A DNA stretch of 64,000 nt from Serratia marcescens subsp. marcescens ATCC 13880 (GCF_017299535.1 NZ_CP071238.1:4154001-4218000); one strand, 5' to 3'. Positions 52,809 through 62,482 are shown, counted from the stretch's first letter. Numbers and translations: made by a program. The notes: generated by a model not told the origin, from the letters alone.

Positions 52809-53909
52809 ATGAAACGCATTTGGCTGTTACCGGGGTTCACGACCTTGCTGCTCGCCGCATCGCCGGTCTGGGCCGACGCCTATCTCGATCAGGCCACTGC
52901 CGCCGTGGCGAAGGCCACCGCCAGCGCCACTCAGTGGGACGGCCCCACCAGCGGCCCGCAGCTGCAGGCCAACAAGAAGATCATTTTTATCGCCTCCGAC
53001 ATGAAGAACGGCGGCGTGCAAGGGGTGCAACAGGGGTTGAGCGAAGCGGCGAAAGCCGCCGGCTGGAAGCTGGAAACGCTCGACGGCGGCGGCTCGGTGA
53101 AAGATCAGCTGGCATCGCTCAATCAGGCCATCGCCCAGAAACCGGACGGCATCGTGATCGGCGGCTGGAACCCTAACGTCGCCAAGATCCCGCTGAAAAA
53201 GGCCGTACAGCAGGGCATCGTGCTGACCGCCTGGCACGCGGTGCCGGAACCGGGCCCCATCGCCAAATACAACGTGTTCTATAACGTCACGTCGGATTCC
53301 AACGAAGTGGCGCGCATCGCCGCGCAATACGCGGTGGTTCAGTCCGGCGGCAAGGCGAGCGTGTTGATCTTCACCGACTCGCTGTACCAAATCGCGTTGG
53401 ACAAGGCCAACGTCATGAAAGAAGAGATCGCCAAATGCAGCGGCTGCACGCTGCTGGAATTCATCGACACGCCGCTGGCCGATACCGCCAATCGCATGCC
53501 GGCGATGACCTTCAGCCTGCTGCAGAAGTACGGCGAAAAATTCCAATATGCGCTGGCGATCAACGATCTGTACTTCGACTTTATGGCCCCGGCGCTGAAG
53601 ACCGCCGGCAAAGGTGGCAAGAACGCGCCTTACAACGTGTCGGCCGGCGACGGTTCGATCTCCGCTTACCAGCGTATCCGGTCAGGCGACAGCCAGTCGG
53701 CGACGGTGCCGGAGCCCTTGAAGCTGCACGGTTGGCAACTGCTGGACGAATTCAACCGCGCCTTCGCCAAGCAGCCGCCTTCCGGCTACGTCACGCCGGC
53801 GCACCTGGTGACACGCGACAATATCGCCGCCGACGGCGGCGCCAATAACCTGTATGACCCGCAAAATGATTATCAGGGCCATTACAAAGCGATCTGGGGC
53901 GTGAAGTGA
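52809..53909 (+). CDS. Periplasmic substrate-binding protein of the importer
   Basis: 366-aa binding protein with a signal peptide ending VWA before DAYLDQ. An extra 35-residue helical lead (AYLDQATAAVAKATASATQW) precedes the Peripl_BP_4 core that starts KKIIFIASDMKNGG. Two cysteines (KCSGC) may form a disulfide. The lead and divergent core suggest a ligand unlike ribose; the genetic context suggests a sugar acid or its lactone. Stop overlaps the lactonase GTG. Confidence 0.85.
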   Translation: MKRIWLLPGFTTLLLAASPVWADAYLDQATAAVAKATASATQWDGPTSGPQLQANKKIIFIASDMKNGGVQGVQQGLSEAAKAAGWKLETLDGGGSVKDQLASLNQAIAQKPDGIVIGGWNPNVAKIPLKKAVQQGIVLTAWHAVPEPGPIAKYNVFYNVTSDSNEVARIAAQYAVVQSGGKASVLIFTDSLYQIALDKANVMKEEIAKCSGCTLLEFIDTPLADTANRMPAMTFSLLQKYGEKFQYALAINDLYFDFMAPALKTAGKGGKNAPYNVSAGDGSISAYQRIRSGDSQSATVPEPLKLHGWQLLDEFNRAFAKQPPSGYVTPAHLVTRDNIAADGGANNLYDPQNDYQGHYKAIWGVK

Positions 53910-54781
53910 ACGACGGCATTCGGCATTCATTGCGCACGCACGCTCAGCTCGAGCGCTTGTGCTCACCGGCGATTTGGGCCGAAGGGCCGGTCTGGCTGCC
54001 GCAGGAGGATGCGGTGGTGTTCAGCGACGTGAAAGGCAATCGCATGTTCCGCTGGTCGCGCCGGGGTGAGCTGGCCCTATACCGCTCGCCGTCGCACTAC
54101 GCCAACGGCAATGCGCGCGACGGCGAGGGGCGCGTGGTCAGCTGCGAACACGGGCGGCGCGGCATCAGCCGTACCGAAAGCGATGGCGAAGTGCGCCTGT
54201 TGATCGACCGCGTCGACGGCAAGCGCTTTAACTCGCCGAACGACGTGGCGGTGCGTTCCGACGGCACCCTGTGGTTCACCGATCCGCCCTACGGCATCAT
54301 CGGCGACGAAGAGGGTTACAAATCGGAAAGCCAGGTGATCGGCTGTTACCTCTACAGCTTCGATCCGCGCGACGGTTCGCTGACCATCGCCGCCTGCGAC
54401 CTGCAGCGCCCGAACGGTCTGGCGTTTTCACCGGATGAAAAATGGCTGTACGTGGCGGACATGTCGATCGTGGATTTTCCGACGCTGGGCCGCCGCGAGC
54501 TGCGCGTCTATGCGGTCAACGGCCGCGAGCTGGAAGCCGGCCGCCGTTTCGCGACGGTGGAGCCCGGTTTCCCGGACGGGTTCTGCGTCGACCGGGCCGG
54601 CAATCTGTTTTGCAGCTGCGCCGACGGCGTGCTGGTCTTTGATCCAGAGGGGCGACAGATCGACAAAATCAGCGTGCCGGAACGCGTCTCCAATTGTACC
54701 TTCGGCGGCCCGAACGGCGATGAGCTCTATATCACCGCCACCACCTCGCTCTACCGCATGGTGTTGAACACCCGCGGTTAG
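53906..54781 (+). CDS. SMP-30/gluconolactonase-family lactonase
   Basis: 291-aa six-bladed beta-propeller hydrolase. Metal ligands expected for the family are seen: Glu26 in AEGPVW, Asn in FNSPNDVAV, Asn in RPNGLAFSPDEKWLYVADMS and the following Asp. Members open aldonolactones. GTG 53906 overlaps the preceding stop. No signal peptide, so it acts in the cytoplasm on an imported lactone. Followed by a terminator. Confidence 0.88.
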   Translation: MNDGIRHSLRTHAQLERLCSPAIWAEGPVWLPQEDAVVFSDVKGNRMFRWSRRGELALYRSPSHYANGNARDGEGRVVSCEHGRRGISRTESDGEVRLLIDRVDGKRFNSPNDVAVRSDGTLWFTDPPYGIIGDEEGYKSESQVIGCYLYSFDPRDGSLTIAACDLQRPNGLAFSPDEKWLYVADMSIVDFPTLGRRELRVYAVNGRELEAGRRFATVEPGFPDGFCVDRAGNLFCSCADGVLVFDPEGRQIDKISVPERVSNCTFGGPNGDELYITATTSLYRMVLNTRG

Positions 54782-54798
54782 CCGGGGTCTTGCAAGAC

Positions 54799-54827
54799 GC
54801 AGGGTGGGTTTCGATCCGCCCTGCTTT
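54799..54827 (+). terminator. Terminator after the lactonase gene
   Basis: Nine-pair stem GCAGGGTGG / CCGCCCTGC (one G-U pair) with an eight-base loop and TTT. It separates the importer operon from the yiaK operon. Confidence 0.7.
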
Positions 54828-54859
54828 GCCACGTCTGAAGCACGCCATCTCCACCAAAA

Positions 54860-54875
54860 TGTGGCGGCGATCACA
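54860..54875. promoter_or_regulatory. CRP-like site upstream of yiaK
   Basis: TGTGG-CGGCGA-TCACA, nine of ten fixed bases of the CRP consensus, centred about 100 bases before the predicted transcription start, a helical phase compatible with class I activation. Confidence 0.5.
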
Positions 54876-54933
54876 AAATCACCACTCAATTTTAACGTCA
54901 TGTTTTTCATGAATAATTTTACCCCCCCTTGCT

Positions 54934-54996
54934 TTGACTTCCCTGAATCGCCGGGATAGCATTTATTTGAAATGCAATTTCGCATATTGAAATTTA
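54934..54996 (+). promoter_or_regulatory. Promoter and YiaJ-type operator B (yiaK operon)
   Basis: -35 TTGACT (54934-54939), 17-base spacer, -10 TAGCAT (54957-54962). Operator 54968-54996 has GAAAT-gca-ATTTC and a third GAAAT, and differs from operator A only at two adjacent bases. It covers the start of transcription, so binding would repress. Confidence 0.75.
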
Positions 54997-55037
54997 GCGA
55001 ACCAAAAACAGACAATTCGCACAGGCGGAGAACCGGC

Positions 55038-56036
55038 ATGAGAGTGAGTTACAGCGAATTAAAACAGCAATTCAAACGCGTGCTGCTGGCGCGCGGCGTG
55101 GCGGAACATCTCGCCGACGACTGCGCCGGCATGTTCGCCGACACCACCGCCAGCGGCGTTTACTCCCACGGCGTTAACCGCTTTCCGCGCTTTATTCAGC
55201 AGTTGGACGCCGGCGATATCGTGCCGGACGCCGAACCCAGCAAACTGTTGTCTCTGGGGGCGATCGAGCAATGGGATGCGCATCAGGGCATCGGCAACCT
55301 TACCGCCCGCCGCATGATGGATCGCGCCATGCAGTTGGCCGACGATCATGGCATCGGCCTGGTGGCGCTGCGCAACGCCAACCACTGGATGCGCGGCGGC
55401 GGTTACGGCTGGCAGGCGGCGGAGAAAGGCTATATCGGCATTTGCTGGACCAACTCGATCGCCGTGATGCCGCCGTGGGGCGCCAAAACGTGCCGTATCG
55501 GCACCAACCCTTTGATCGTCGCCGTGCCCGGCAACCCGATCACCATGGTGGACATGTCGATGTCGATGTTTTCCTACGGCGCGCTGGAGCTGAACCGGCT
55601 TGCGGGAAAAACCCTGCCGGTGGACGGCGGCTTCGACAACGACGGCCATCTGACCCGCGATCCGGCCACCATCGAAGAGAATCGGCGCATTTTGCCGATG
55701 GGGTATTGGAAAGGATCGGCGTTGTCGATCGTGCTGGACATGATCGCCACCCTGCTGTCAGGCGGCGCCTCGGTGGCGGAAGTGACGGAAGATCACCGCG
55801 ACGAATACGGCGTCTCGCAGGTGTTCATCGCGATTGAGATAGACCGGTTGATCGACGGCGACAGCCGCGATCAAAAACTGCAGCGCATCATGGATTACGT
55901 CACCAGCGCCGAACGGGACAACCCCGACGTCGCCATTCGCCTGCCGGGCCACAAGTTCCCGCGCATTCTGGCAGAGAATCTGCGCGACGGCATTCCGGTC
56001 GACGAACGAGTCTGGGCGCGCATTCAGGCGCTGTAA
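55038..56036 (+). CDS. yiaK: 2,3-diketo-L-gulonate reductase
   Basis: 332-aa NADH-dependent reductase (dlgD) of the malate/L-lactate dehydrogenase type-2 family, equal in length to E. coli YiaK. Catalytic His is in [24 protein letters not shown] and [11 protein letters not shown] are family landmarks. It makes 3-keto-L-gulonate. ATG 55038 has GGAG seven bases before it. First gene of the catabolic operon. Confidence 0.94.
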   Translation: MRVSYSELKQQFKRVLLARGVAEHLADDCAGMFADTTASGVYSHGVNRFPRFIQQLDAGDIVPDAEPSKLLSLGAIEQWDAHQGIGNLTARRMMDRAMQLADDHGIGLVALRNANHWMRGGGYGWQAAEKGYIGICWTNSIAVMPPWGAKTCRIGTNPLIVAVPGNPITMVDMSMSMFSYGALELNRLAGKTLPVDGGFDNDGHLTRDPATIEENRRILPMGYWKGSALSIVLDMIATLLSGGASVAEVTEDHRDEYGVSQVFIAIEIDRLIDGDSRDQKLQRIMDYVTSAERDNPDVAIRLPGHKFPRILAENLRDGIPVDERVWARIQAL

Positions 56037-56049
56037 CGGGAGGATCATC

Positions 56050-56520
56050 ATGATATTCGGCCACATCGCCAACACCGCGCCCGAGCAGTACCCGACGCCG
56101 GTCGCCAACGCCGTCGCCTATTTGCAGCGCACCGATTTCAGCGTCTTGCCCGCAGGGCGCTATGAAGATCCCGCCACCGGCTACGTGGTGCAAGTGCTGG
56201 ATCTGCATACCCAACCACCGGATGCGCTGCGCCCGGAAGTCCACCGGCAAAACGTCGACGTGCAGTTTCTGGTCAGCGGCACCGAACTTATCGGCGTAGC
56301 GGCGGACAACGGCGACAACGTCGTTCATCAGGAGCTGCTGGCGCAGCGCGACATCCTGTTTTATCAGGACGTGGCCGACGAATCCTGGCTCACGATGCGG
56401 CCCGGCAACTTCGCGGTATTTTTCCCACAGGACGTGCATCGCCCGGCCTGCATTAACCAACGCCCCAGCGCGATACGCAAGGTGGTGGTGAAGATACCGC
56501 TGGCGTCGTTTAGCGCCTGA
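56050..56520 (+). CDS. yiaL: YhcH/YjgK/YiaL family protein
   Basis: 156-aa cupin-like protein (DUF386). Metal-binding residues of the family are visible in HRQNVDVQFLVSG and FFPQDVHRPACI. Its role is uncertain; relatives are linked to sialic acid and sugar-acid anomerisation. 13 bases after yiaK, as in E. coli. A 124-base gap with no recognised promoter follows. Confidence 0.9.
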   Translation: MIFGHIANTAPEQYPTPVANAVAYLQRTDFSVLPAGRYEDPATGYVVQVLDLHTQPPDALRPEVHRQNVDVQFLVSGTELIGVAADNGDNVVHQELLAQRDILFYQDVADESWLTMRPGNFAVFFPQDVHRPACINQRPSAIRKVVVKIPLASFSA

Positions 56521-56644
56521 TAGCCGCCACACCCGTAACGATAACAACACCGGTCCATGGGCCTGTGCGGGCGCCCCTGCGCCCAAATCAAGCAAAACAA
56601 TAACGCCCGACCCTACAAAAAAGCGAACATCGAAAGAGGTCCTT

Positions 56645-57940
56645 ATGAATACAGCCTCCGTTTCCGTCAGCCAAAGCCAGGCGATCCCCAAGCTCCGCTG
56701 GCTGAGGATCGTGCCGCCGATCCTCATCACCTGCATCATTTCTTACATGGACCGGGTCAACATCGCCTTCGCCATGCCCGGCGGCATGGATGACGAACTC
56801 GGCATCACCGCCTCGATGGCCGGGCTGGCCGGCGGCATCTTCTTCATCGGTTACCTGTTTCTGCAGGTGCCCGGCGGCAAGCTGGCGGTATACGGCAACG
56901 GCAAGAAATTCATCGGCTGGTCACTGTTGGCCTGGGCGGTGATCTCGGTGCTGACCGGGCTGGTCACCAACCAGTATCAGCTGCTGTTCCTGCGCTTCGC
57001 CCTCGGCGTTTCCGAAGGCGGCATGCTGCCGGTGGTGCTGACCATGATCAGCAACTGGTTCCCGGATAAGGAGCGCGGCCGCGCCAACGCCATCGTCATC
57101 ATGTTCGTGCCGATCGCCGGCATTCTCACCGCCCCGCTGTCGGGTTGGATCATCACCGCCTGGGACTGGCGCATGCTGTTTCTGGTGGAGGGCGCTCTGT
57201 CGCTGGTAGTCATGGCGCTGTGGTACTTCACCATCAGCAACCGGCCCCAGGAGGCCAAATGGATCTCGCAGGCGGAAAAAGAGTATCTGGTAAAGACCCT
57301 GCACGACGAACAGCTGCTGATCAAAGGAAAAACGGTGCGCAACGCCTCGCTGCGCCGGGTGCTGGGCGACCGGATCATGTGGCAGCTGATCCTGGTGAAT
57401 TTTTTCTACCAGACCGGTATCTACGGCTACACCCTGTGGCTGCCGACCATTTTGAAAGGGCTGACCCACGGCGATATGGAGCAAGTGGGCCTGCTGGCTA
57501 TCTTGCCCTATATCGGCGCCATCTTCGGCATGCTGATCATCTCCACCCTCTCCGATCGCACCGGCAAGCGCAAAATCTTCGTCGCCCTGCCGCTGGCCTG
57601 CTTTGCCGCCTGCATGGCGCTGTCGGTGCTGCTGAAGGATCACGTCTGGTGGTCTTACGCTGCGCTGGTCGGCTGCGGCGTATTTATTCAGGCGGCGGCC
57701 GGGGTGTTCTGGACCATCCCGCCCAAATTGTTCAACGCCGAAGTGGCCGGCGGCGCGCGCGGCGTGATCAATGCGCTGGGCAACCTCGGCGGCTTTTGCG
57801 GCCCGTATATGGTCGGCGTCCTGATCAGCCTGTTCAACAAGGATGTCGGCGTCTACAGCCTGGCTGCCTCGCTGGCGATCGCCTCCGTGCTGGCGTTGAT
57901 GCTGCCCAATAAATGCGACCACAGCGCGAGGAGCGAATGA
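56645..57940 (+). CDS. MFS transporter, anion:cation symporter type (YiaX2-like)
   Basis: 431-aa twelve-helix permease of the ACS family (ISYMDRVNIAFAMPG in helix 1, GKKFIGWSLLAWA, RFALGVSEGGMLP). It takes the place of the E. coli TRAP importer yiaMNO, as YiaX2 does in Klebsiella, where it carries L-ascorbate-related compounds. GAGGTCC precedes ATG 56645. Four-base overlap with lyxK. Confidence 0.85.
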   Translation: MNTASVSVSQSQAIPKLRWLRIVPPILITCIISYMDRVNIAFAMPGGMDDELGITASMAGLAGGIFFIGYLFLQVPGGKLAVYGNGKKFIGWSLLAWAVISVLTGLVTNQYQLLFLRFALGVSEGGMLPVVLTMISNWFPDKERGRANAIVIMFVPIAGILTAPLSGWIITAWDWRMLFLVEGALSLVVMALWYFTISNRPQEAKWISQAEKEYLVKTLHDEQLLIKGKTVRNASLRRVLGDRIMWQLILVNFFYQTGIYGYTLWLPTILKGLTHGDMEQVGLLAILPYIGAIFGMLIISTLSDRTGKRKIFVALPLACFAACMALSVLLKDHVWWSYAALVGCGVFIQAAAGVFWTIPPKLFNAEVAGGARGVINALGNLGGFCGPYMVGVLISLFNKDVGVYSLAASLAIASVLALMLPNKCDHSARSE

Positions 57941-59430
57941 TGGAATATTGGCTGGGGCTCGACTGCGGCGGCACCTTCATCAAGGCGGGTTTATACGACC
58001 GCAGGGGCCGTGAACACGGCGTTGCGCGGCGCAATCTGGCGATCGTCGCGCCGCAGCCCGGCTGGGCCGAGCGCGATATGGCATCGCTGTGGCGCACCGC
58101 CGCCGACGTGATCCGTGAAGTGCTGTCCGCCAGCGGCGTCGCCGCCGGCGCCATCCAGGCCATCGGCATCTCGGCGCAGGGCAAGGGCGCGTTTCTGCTG
58201 GATAAGCAGGGGCAGCCGCTGGGCAACGCCATGCTCTCTTCCGATCAGCGCGCGCTGGCGCTGGTGCAGGAATGGCAACGGCAGGGCGTGCCACAGGCGC
58301 TGTATCCGCAAACGCGCCAAACGCTGTGGACCGGGCACCCGGTCTCGCTGCTGCGCTGGCTGAAGCGGCATCAGCCTGAACGTTACGCCCGCATCGGCAG
58401 CGTGCTGATGGCGCACGACTACCTGCGCTATTGCCTGACCGGCGAGCTGGCCTGCGAAGAAACCAATATCTCCGAATCCAACCTGTATCAGATGCGCAGC
58501 GGACGCTATGACCCGGCGCTGGCGCAGCTGCTGGGCATCGGCGACATCATGCCCGCCCTGCCGACGATTGTCGGTTCGGCCGACATCGCCGGACGCGTCT
58601 CGGCAAACGCCGCGGCCATTACCGGCCTGCAAATCGGCACCCCGGTGGTCGGCGGGTTGTTCGACGTGGTGTCCACCGCGCTGTGCGCCGGCCTGCAGGA
58701 CGAAACCCGGCTCAACGCGGTGATGGGGACCTGGTCGGTCACCAGCGGCATCACCGACGCCATCGTCGAGGGTTTCGATCATCCCTTTGTCTATGGCCGC
58801 CACGCCGAAAACGGCCAATACATCGTGCACGAAGCCAGCCCCACTTCCGCCGCCAACCTGGAATGGTTCTGTCACCAATGGGGGCTGCAGGACTACGACC
58901 AGCTTAACCGCTGGGTCGCCGCCCTGCCGAAAGCCGCCGGCGATCTGCTGTTCGCCCCTTTCCTGTATGGCTCCAACGCCGGCCTGGGGCTGAGCGCCAG
59001 CTTCTACGGCCTGCAGGCCTTCCACCAACGCGAGCACCTGGTGCAGGCGATCTACGAAGGCGTGGTGTTCTGCCACATGACGCACCTTAACCGCATGCGC
59101 CGGCGTTTCCCTGAGGCGCAGGCGCTGCGCGTGACCGGCGGCCCCGCCAAATCCCGCCCCTGGATGCAAATGTTCGCCGACGTCAGCGGCCTGCCGGTTG
59201 AGCTGCCGCAGGTGGAAGAAACCGGCTGTCTGGGCGCGGCGATGGCGGCCATGGTCGGCAGCGGCGTCTTCAGCGATTTCACCGCCGCCCAGCGCCGGCT
59301 GGCGCCGCGTATCGAGCGGCTGCTGCCTGATGCGGCCGCCGCCGAAGCTTACGACCACAAACACCAACGTTATCAGGCGCTGATTGCTGCATTGCAAAAT
59401 CTGCAGCCCGCCAACAAGGAGGCCCCATGA
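57940..59430 (+). CDS. lyxK: L-xylulose/3-keto-L-gulonate kinase
   Basis: 496-aa FGGY-family kinase (yiaP), collinear with E. coli LyxK (498). GLDCGGTFIKAGLYD at the N-terminus, LWTGHPVSLLRWLK, NAVMGTWSVTSGI and the ATP loop RVTGGPAKSRPWMQM. Phosphorylates 3-keto-L-gulonate or L-xylulose. ATG 57940 gives better spacing from GAGGAG than ATG 57937. Confidence 0.94.
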   Translation: MEYWLGLDCGGTFIKAGLYDRRGREHGVARRNLAIVAPQPGWAERDMASLWRTAADVIREVLSASGVAAGAIQAIGISAQGKGAFLLDKQGQPLGNAMLSSDQRALALVQEWQRQGVPQALYPQTRQTLWTGHPVSLLRWLKRHQPERYARIGSVLMAHDYLRYCLTGELACEETNISESNLYQMRSGRYDPALAQLLGIGDIMPALPTIVGSADIAGRVSANAAAITGLQIGTPVVGGLFDVVSTALCAGLQDETRLNAVMGTWSVTSGITDAIVEGFDHPFVYGRHAENGQYIVHEASPTSAANLEWFCHQWGLQDYDQLNRWVAALPKAAGDLLFAPFLYGSNAGLGLSASFYGLQAFHQREHLVQAIYEGVVFCHMTHLNRMRRRFPEAQALRVTGGPAKSRPWMQMFADVSGLPVELPQVEETGCLGAAMAAMVGSGVFSDFTAAQRRLAPRIERLLPDAAAAEAYDHKHQRYQALIAALQNLQPANKEAP

Positions 59431-60083
59431 GCACGAAACCGCGCCTGCAGCTGGCGCTCGATCAAACCCGTCTGGATACGGCGCTGCGCACCGCCGAGAC
59501 CCTCAGCCCCCATGTGGACATCATCGAGGCCGGTACCATTTTGTGCATCAGCGCCGGCATTCAGGCGGTTAGCGCGCTGCGCGAGCGCTGTCCGCAGCAC
59601 ACGCTGGTGGCCGATCTCAAGGTGGCCGACGCCGGTGCGACGCTGGCCGAGCAGGCCTTCGGCCAGGGCGCGGACTGGATGACGGTGATCTGCGCCGCGC
59701 CGTTGGCCACCATGGCCAGCGCGCGGGAGGTCGCCGAGCGTCACGGCGGCGAAATCCAGATCGAACTGTTCGGCCGCTGGACATTGGAGGATGCGCGGCA
59801 ATGGCGCGGCCTTGGCATTCGCCAGGCGATCTATCACCGCGGCCGCGACGCGCAGGCCAGCGGGCAAACCTGGGGCCGGCAGGATCTGGATCGGATGAAG
59901 GCACTGTCCGATCTGGGCATCGAGCTGTCGGTGACCGGCGGCATCACGCCCGCCGACCTGCCGCTGTTTAAAGAGATCGCCGTCACCGCCTTTATCGCCG
60001 GCCGCGCGCTGGCCGAGGCCGGCGATCCGCCGGCGGCCGCCAGGCAGTTCCGCGCCGCCATCGATGACATCTGGAGATCATGA
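59427..60083 (+). CDS. sgbH: 3-keto-L-gulonate-6-phosphate decarboxylase
   Basis: 218-aa OMP-decarboxylase-superfamily barrel (yiaQ). Active-site residues in QLALDQT, IEAGTIL and DLKVADAG (Asp-x-Lys-x-x-Asp), with phosphate site VTGGIT. Makes L-xylulose 5-phosphate. Overlaps lyxK by four bases. The paralogue UlaD is excluded only by context. Confidence 0.93.
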   Translation: MSTKPRLQLALDQTRLDTALRTAETLSPHVDIIEAGTILCISAGIQAVSALRERCPQHTLVADLKVADAGATLAEQAFGQGADWMTVICAAPLATMASAREVAERHGGEIQIELFGRWTLEDARQWRGLGIRQAIYHRGRDAQASGQTWGRQDLDRMKALSDLGIELSVTGGITPADLPLFKEIAVTAFIAGRALAEAGDPPAAARQFRAAIDDIWRS

Positions 60084-60084
60084 T

Positions 60085-60945
60085 ATGCGTCAGCACCCGT
60101 TGGGAATTTACGAGAAAGCACTGCCGAAACACCTGAGCTGGCCCGAGCGCCTGGCGCTGGCCAAGGCCTGCGGCTTCGACTTCGTCGAAATGTCGGTGGA
60201 CGAAAGCGATGAACGTCTGGCGCGCCTGAGCTGGAGCAAGGCGCAGCGCCTGGCGCTGGTGGACGCCATGCTGGAAACCGGCATCCGCATTCCGTCGATG
60301 TGCCTCTCCGGCCACCGGCGCTTTCCGTTTGGCAGCCACGATCCGGCGCTGCGACAGCGTGCCTTCGACGTGATGGAACAGGCCATTCAGTTGGCCAAAG
60401 ACGTCGGCATCCGCACCATCCAGTTGGCCGGCTACGACGTGTATTACGAAGAGCAGGACGAGGGAACGCTGGCGCGCTTTAGCGAAGGCATGCAGTGGGC
60501 GGTAGACCGTGCCGCCGCCGCCCAGGTGATGCTGGCGGTGGAAATTATGGATACCGCCTTTATGAACTCGATCGGTAAATGGAAAGCCTGGGACGCCCTG
60601 CTGGCCTCACCGTGGTTCACGGTGTATCCGGACGTCGGCAACCTCAGCGCCTGGGGCAATGACGTGCCGCGCGAGCTGGAGCTGGGCATCGATCGCATCG
60701 CCGCCATTCACCTGAAAGACACCTACCCGGTCACCGCCGTTTCCCCGGGACAATTCCGCGACGTGCCGTTTGGCGAAGGCTGCGTCGACTTCGTCGAGGT
60801 GTTTCGCACGCTGCAGCGCCTCAATTACCGCGGCGCATTCCTGATTGAGATGTGGACCGAAAAAGCCGAGGAGCCGGTGGCCGAGATCGTTCAGGCCCGC
60901 CGCTGGATCGAACAGAAAATGCAACAAGGGGGCATGACATGCTGA
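60085..60945 (+). CDS. sgbU: L-xylulose-5-phosphate 3-epimerase
   Basis: 286-aa xylose-isomerase-like barrel (yiaR), same length as E. coli SgbU. GIYEKALP, metal ligands in [11 protein letters not shown] (Glu), [10 protein letters not shown] (Asp), HLKDTYP (His) and LIEMWTEK (Glu). Yields L-ribulose 5-phosphate. ATG 60085; one base after sgbH. Confidence 0.94.
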   Translation: MRQHPLGIYEKALPKHLSWPERLALAKACGFDFVEMSVDESDERLARLSWSKAQRLALVDAMLETGIRIPSMCLSGHRRFPFGSHDPALRQRAFDVMEQAIQLAKDVGIRTIQLAGYDVYYEEQDEGTLARFSEGMQWAVDRAAAAQVMLAVEIMDTAFMNSIGKWKAWDALLASPWFTVYPDVGNLSAWGNDVPRELELGIDRIAAIHLKDTYPVTAVSPGQFRDVPFGEGCVDFVEVFRTLQRLNYRGAFLIEMWTEKAEEPVAEIVQARRWIEQKMQQGGMTC

Positions 60946-61634
60946 CTCAGTTAAAACAACAGGTGCTGGAGGCCAATCTCGATCTGCCGCGCCATAAGCT
61001 GGTGACTTTTACCTGGGGCAACGTCAGCGCGGTGGATCGCGAACGCGGTCTGGTGGTGATCAAGCCGTCAGGCGTTGAATACGAGCATATGACGGCGGAG
61101 GATATGGTGGTGGTCGATCTGGCCAGCGGCCGCACCGTCGAGGGGGCAAAAAAACCGTCGTCGGACACCGCCACCCATCTGGCGCTGTACCGCGAATTTG
61201 CCGATATCGGCGGCATCGTCCACACCCATTCGCGCCACGCTACCATTTGGGCGCAGGCCGGGCTGGACATCCCCGCCTGGGGAACCACCCACGCCGACTA
61301 TTTTTATGGCGCGATCCCCTGCACTCGCCTGATGACCCAGGATGAAATTGAGCACGATTACGAACTGGAAACCGGCAACGTGATTATCGAAACCTTCCGC
61401 CGGCGCGATATCAATCCCAACGCGATCCCGGCGGTACTGGTCAACGCCCACGGCCCCTTCGCCTGGGGCAAAGACGCCCACAACGCGGTGCATAATGCGG
61501 TGGTGCTGGAAGAAATTGCCTACATGGGCATTTTCTCGCGCCAGCTGACGCCGGGCATTCACAGCATGCAGCGCGAGCTGTTGGACAAACACTACCTGCG
61601 CAAACACGGCCAACACGCCTACTACGGGCAGTAG
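60939..61634 (+). CDS. sgbE: L-ribulose-5-phosphate 4-epimerase
   Basis: 231-aa zinc aldolase-class epimerase (yiaS), same length as E. coli SgbE and AraD-like. [22 protein letters not shown], zinc His pair in [15 protein letters not shown] and third His in NAHGPFAWG. Feeds D-xylulose 5-phosphate to the pentose pathway. Overlaps sgbU by seven bases; last gene of the operon. Confidence 0.95.
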   Translation: MLTQLKQQVLEANLDLPRHKLVTFTWGNVSAVDRERGLVVIKPSGVEYEHMTAEDMVVVDLASGRTVEGAKKPSSDTATHLALYREFADIGGIVHTHSRHATIWAQAGLDIPAWGTTHADYFYGAIPCTRLMTQDEIEHDYELETGNVIIETFRRRDINPNAIPAVLVNAHGPFAWGKDAHNAVHNAVVLEEIAYMGIFSRQLTPGIHSMQRELLDKHYLRKHGQHAYYGQ

Positions 61635-61654
61635 CGCGCCGGGGCTTTAACCGT

Positions 61655-61684
61655 GGCGCCCGATGCTTTGCCGCATCGGGTGCC
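61655..61684 (+). terminator. Hairpin after sgbE
   Basis: Twelve-pair stem GGCGCCCGATGC / GCATCGGGTGCC (one G-U) with a six-base loop, 21 bases after the stop. No T run, so possibly Rho-assisted. Confidence 0.55.
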
Positions 61685-61776
61685 AACGGGCATGAGGCGC
61701 AGTGTAGCGAAAACCGCATTCGCCCATCGGCGAAAAATTCGCTATCATCCGCACCCACCCTCCAGCCGGCCGCCCG

Positions 61777-62475
61777 ATGTCTACGATCACCGATACCTTT
61801 ATCGCCCCGCCATGCCATGACCAGATAGAGATCCTCTATCAGGACGATCATCTGGCGCTGATCAATAAGCCGCCCGGGCTGCTCAGCCTCTCGGGCAAGA
61901 ATCCGCAGAATCTCGATTCGGTACACCACCGGCTGGTACAGAGGTTCCCCGGCTGCGCCCTGGCGCACCGCCTGGATTTCGGCACGTCCGGTTTGATGGT
62001 GGTGGCCCGCAACAAGGCCGTCAACGCCGCGCTCTGTCGGCAGTTCAGCGAACGCACCGTCGGCAAAGTGTACAGCGCGCTGCTCTGCGGCCATCTGGCG
62101 GATAACGAAGGGGTAATAGACGCGGCGATCGCCAAAGATCCGGCGTTGTTCCCGCTGATGTCGATTTGCGCCCTCCACGGCAAGCCCGCCCGCTCCCGCT
62201 ATCGGGTCGTCGAACGTTTTTATCGTGAAATGGAAGGCGGGATCTCGCTGCCGCTGACGCGGGTGCAGCTCACCCCGGAGACCGGACGCACCCACCAGCT
62301 GCGTATTCACAGCCGGCAATTGGGCCATCCTATTTTAGGTTGCGATCTGTATGGCGGGCGCCTGCTGCCGGGTACCGAACAGACGCCGCGGCTGATGCTG
62401 CACGCCAGCGAGCTGGACTTTGTGCACCCCATCAGCGGAGAGCGGATAGCCGCTCGTCACGCAGCGCCGTTCTGA
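61777..62475 (+). CDS. RluA-family RNA pseudouridine synthase
   Basis: 232-aa stand-alone synthase without an S4 domain. Catalytic Asp is in HRLDFGTSGLMV; INKPPGLLSL and TPETGRTHQLRIH complete the family motifs. It resembles RluA (23S/tRNA) in length but has its own insert after position 110, so the target RNA is open. The start lacks a strong ribosome site. Confidence 0.85.
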   Translation: MSTITDTFIAPPCHDQIEILYQDDHLALINKPPGLLSLSGKNPQNLDSVHHRLVQRFPGCALAHRLDFGTSGLMVVARNKAVNAALCRQFSERTVGKVYSALLCGHLADNEGVIDAAIAKDPALFPLMSICALHGKPARSRYRVVERFYREMEGGISLPLTRVQLTPETGRTHQLRIHSRQLGHPILGCDLYGGRLLPGTEQTPRLMLHASELDFVHPISGERIAARHAAPF

Positions 62476-62482
62476 ACGCGGC

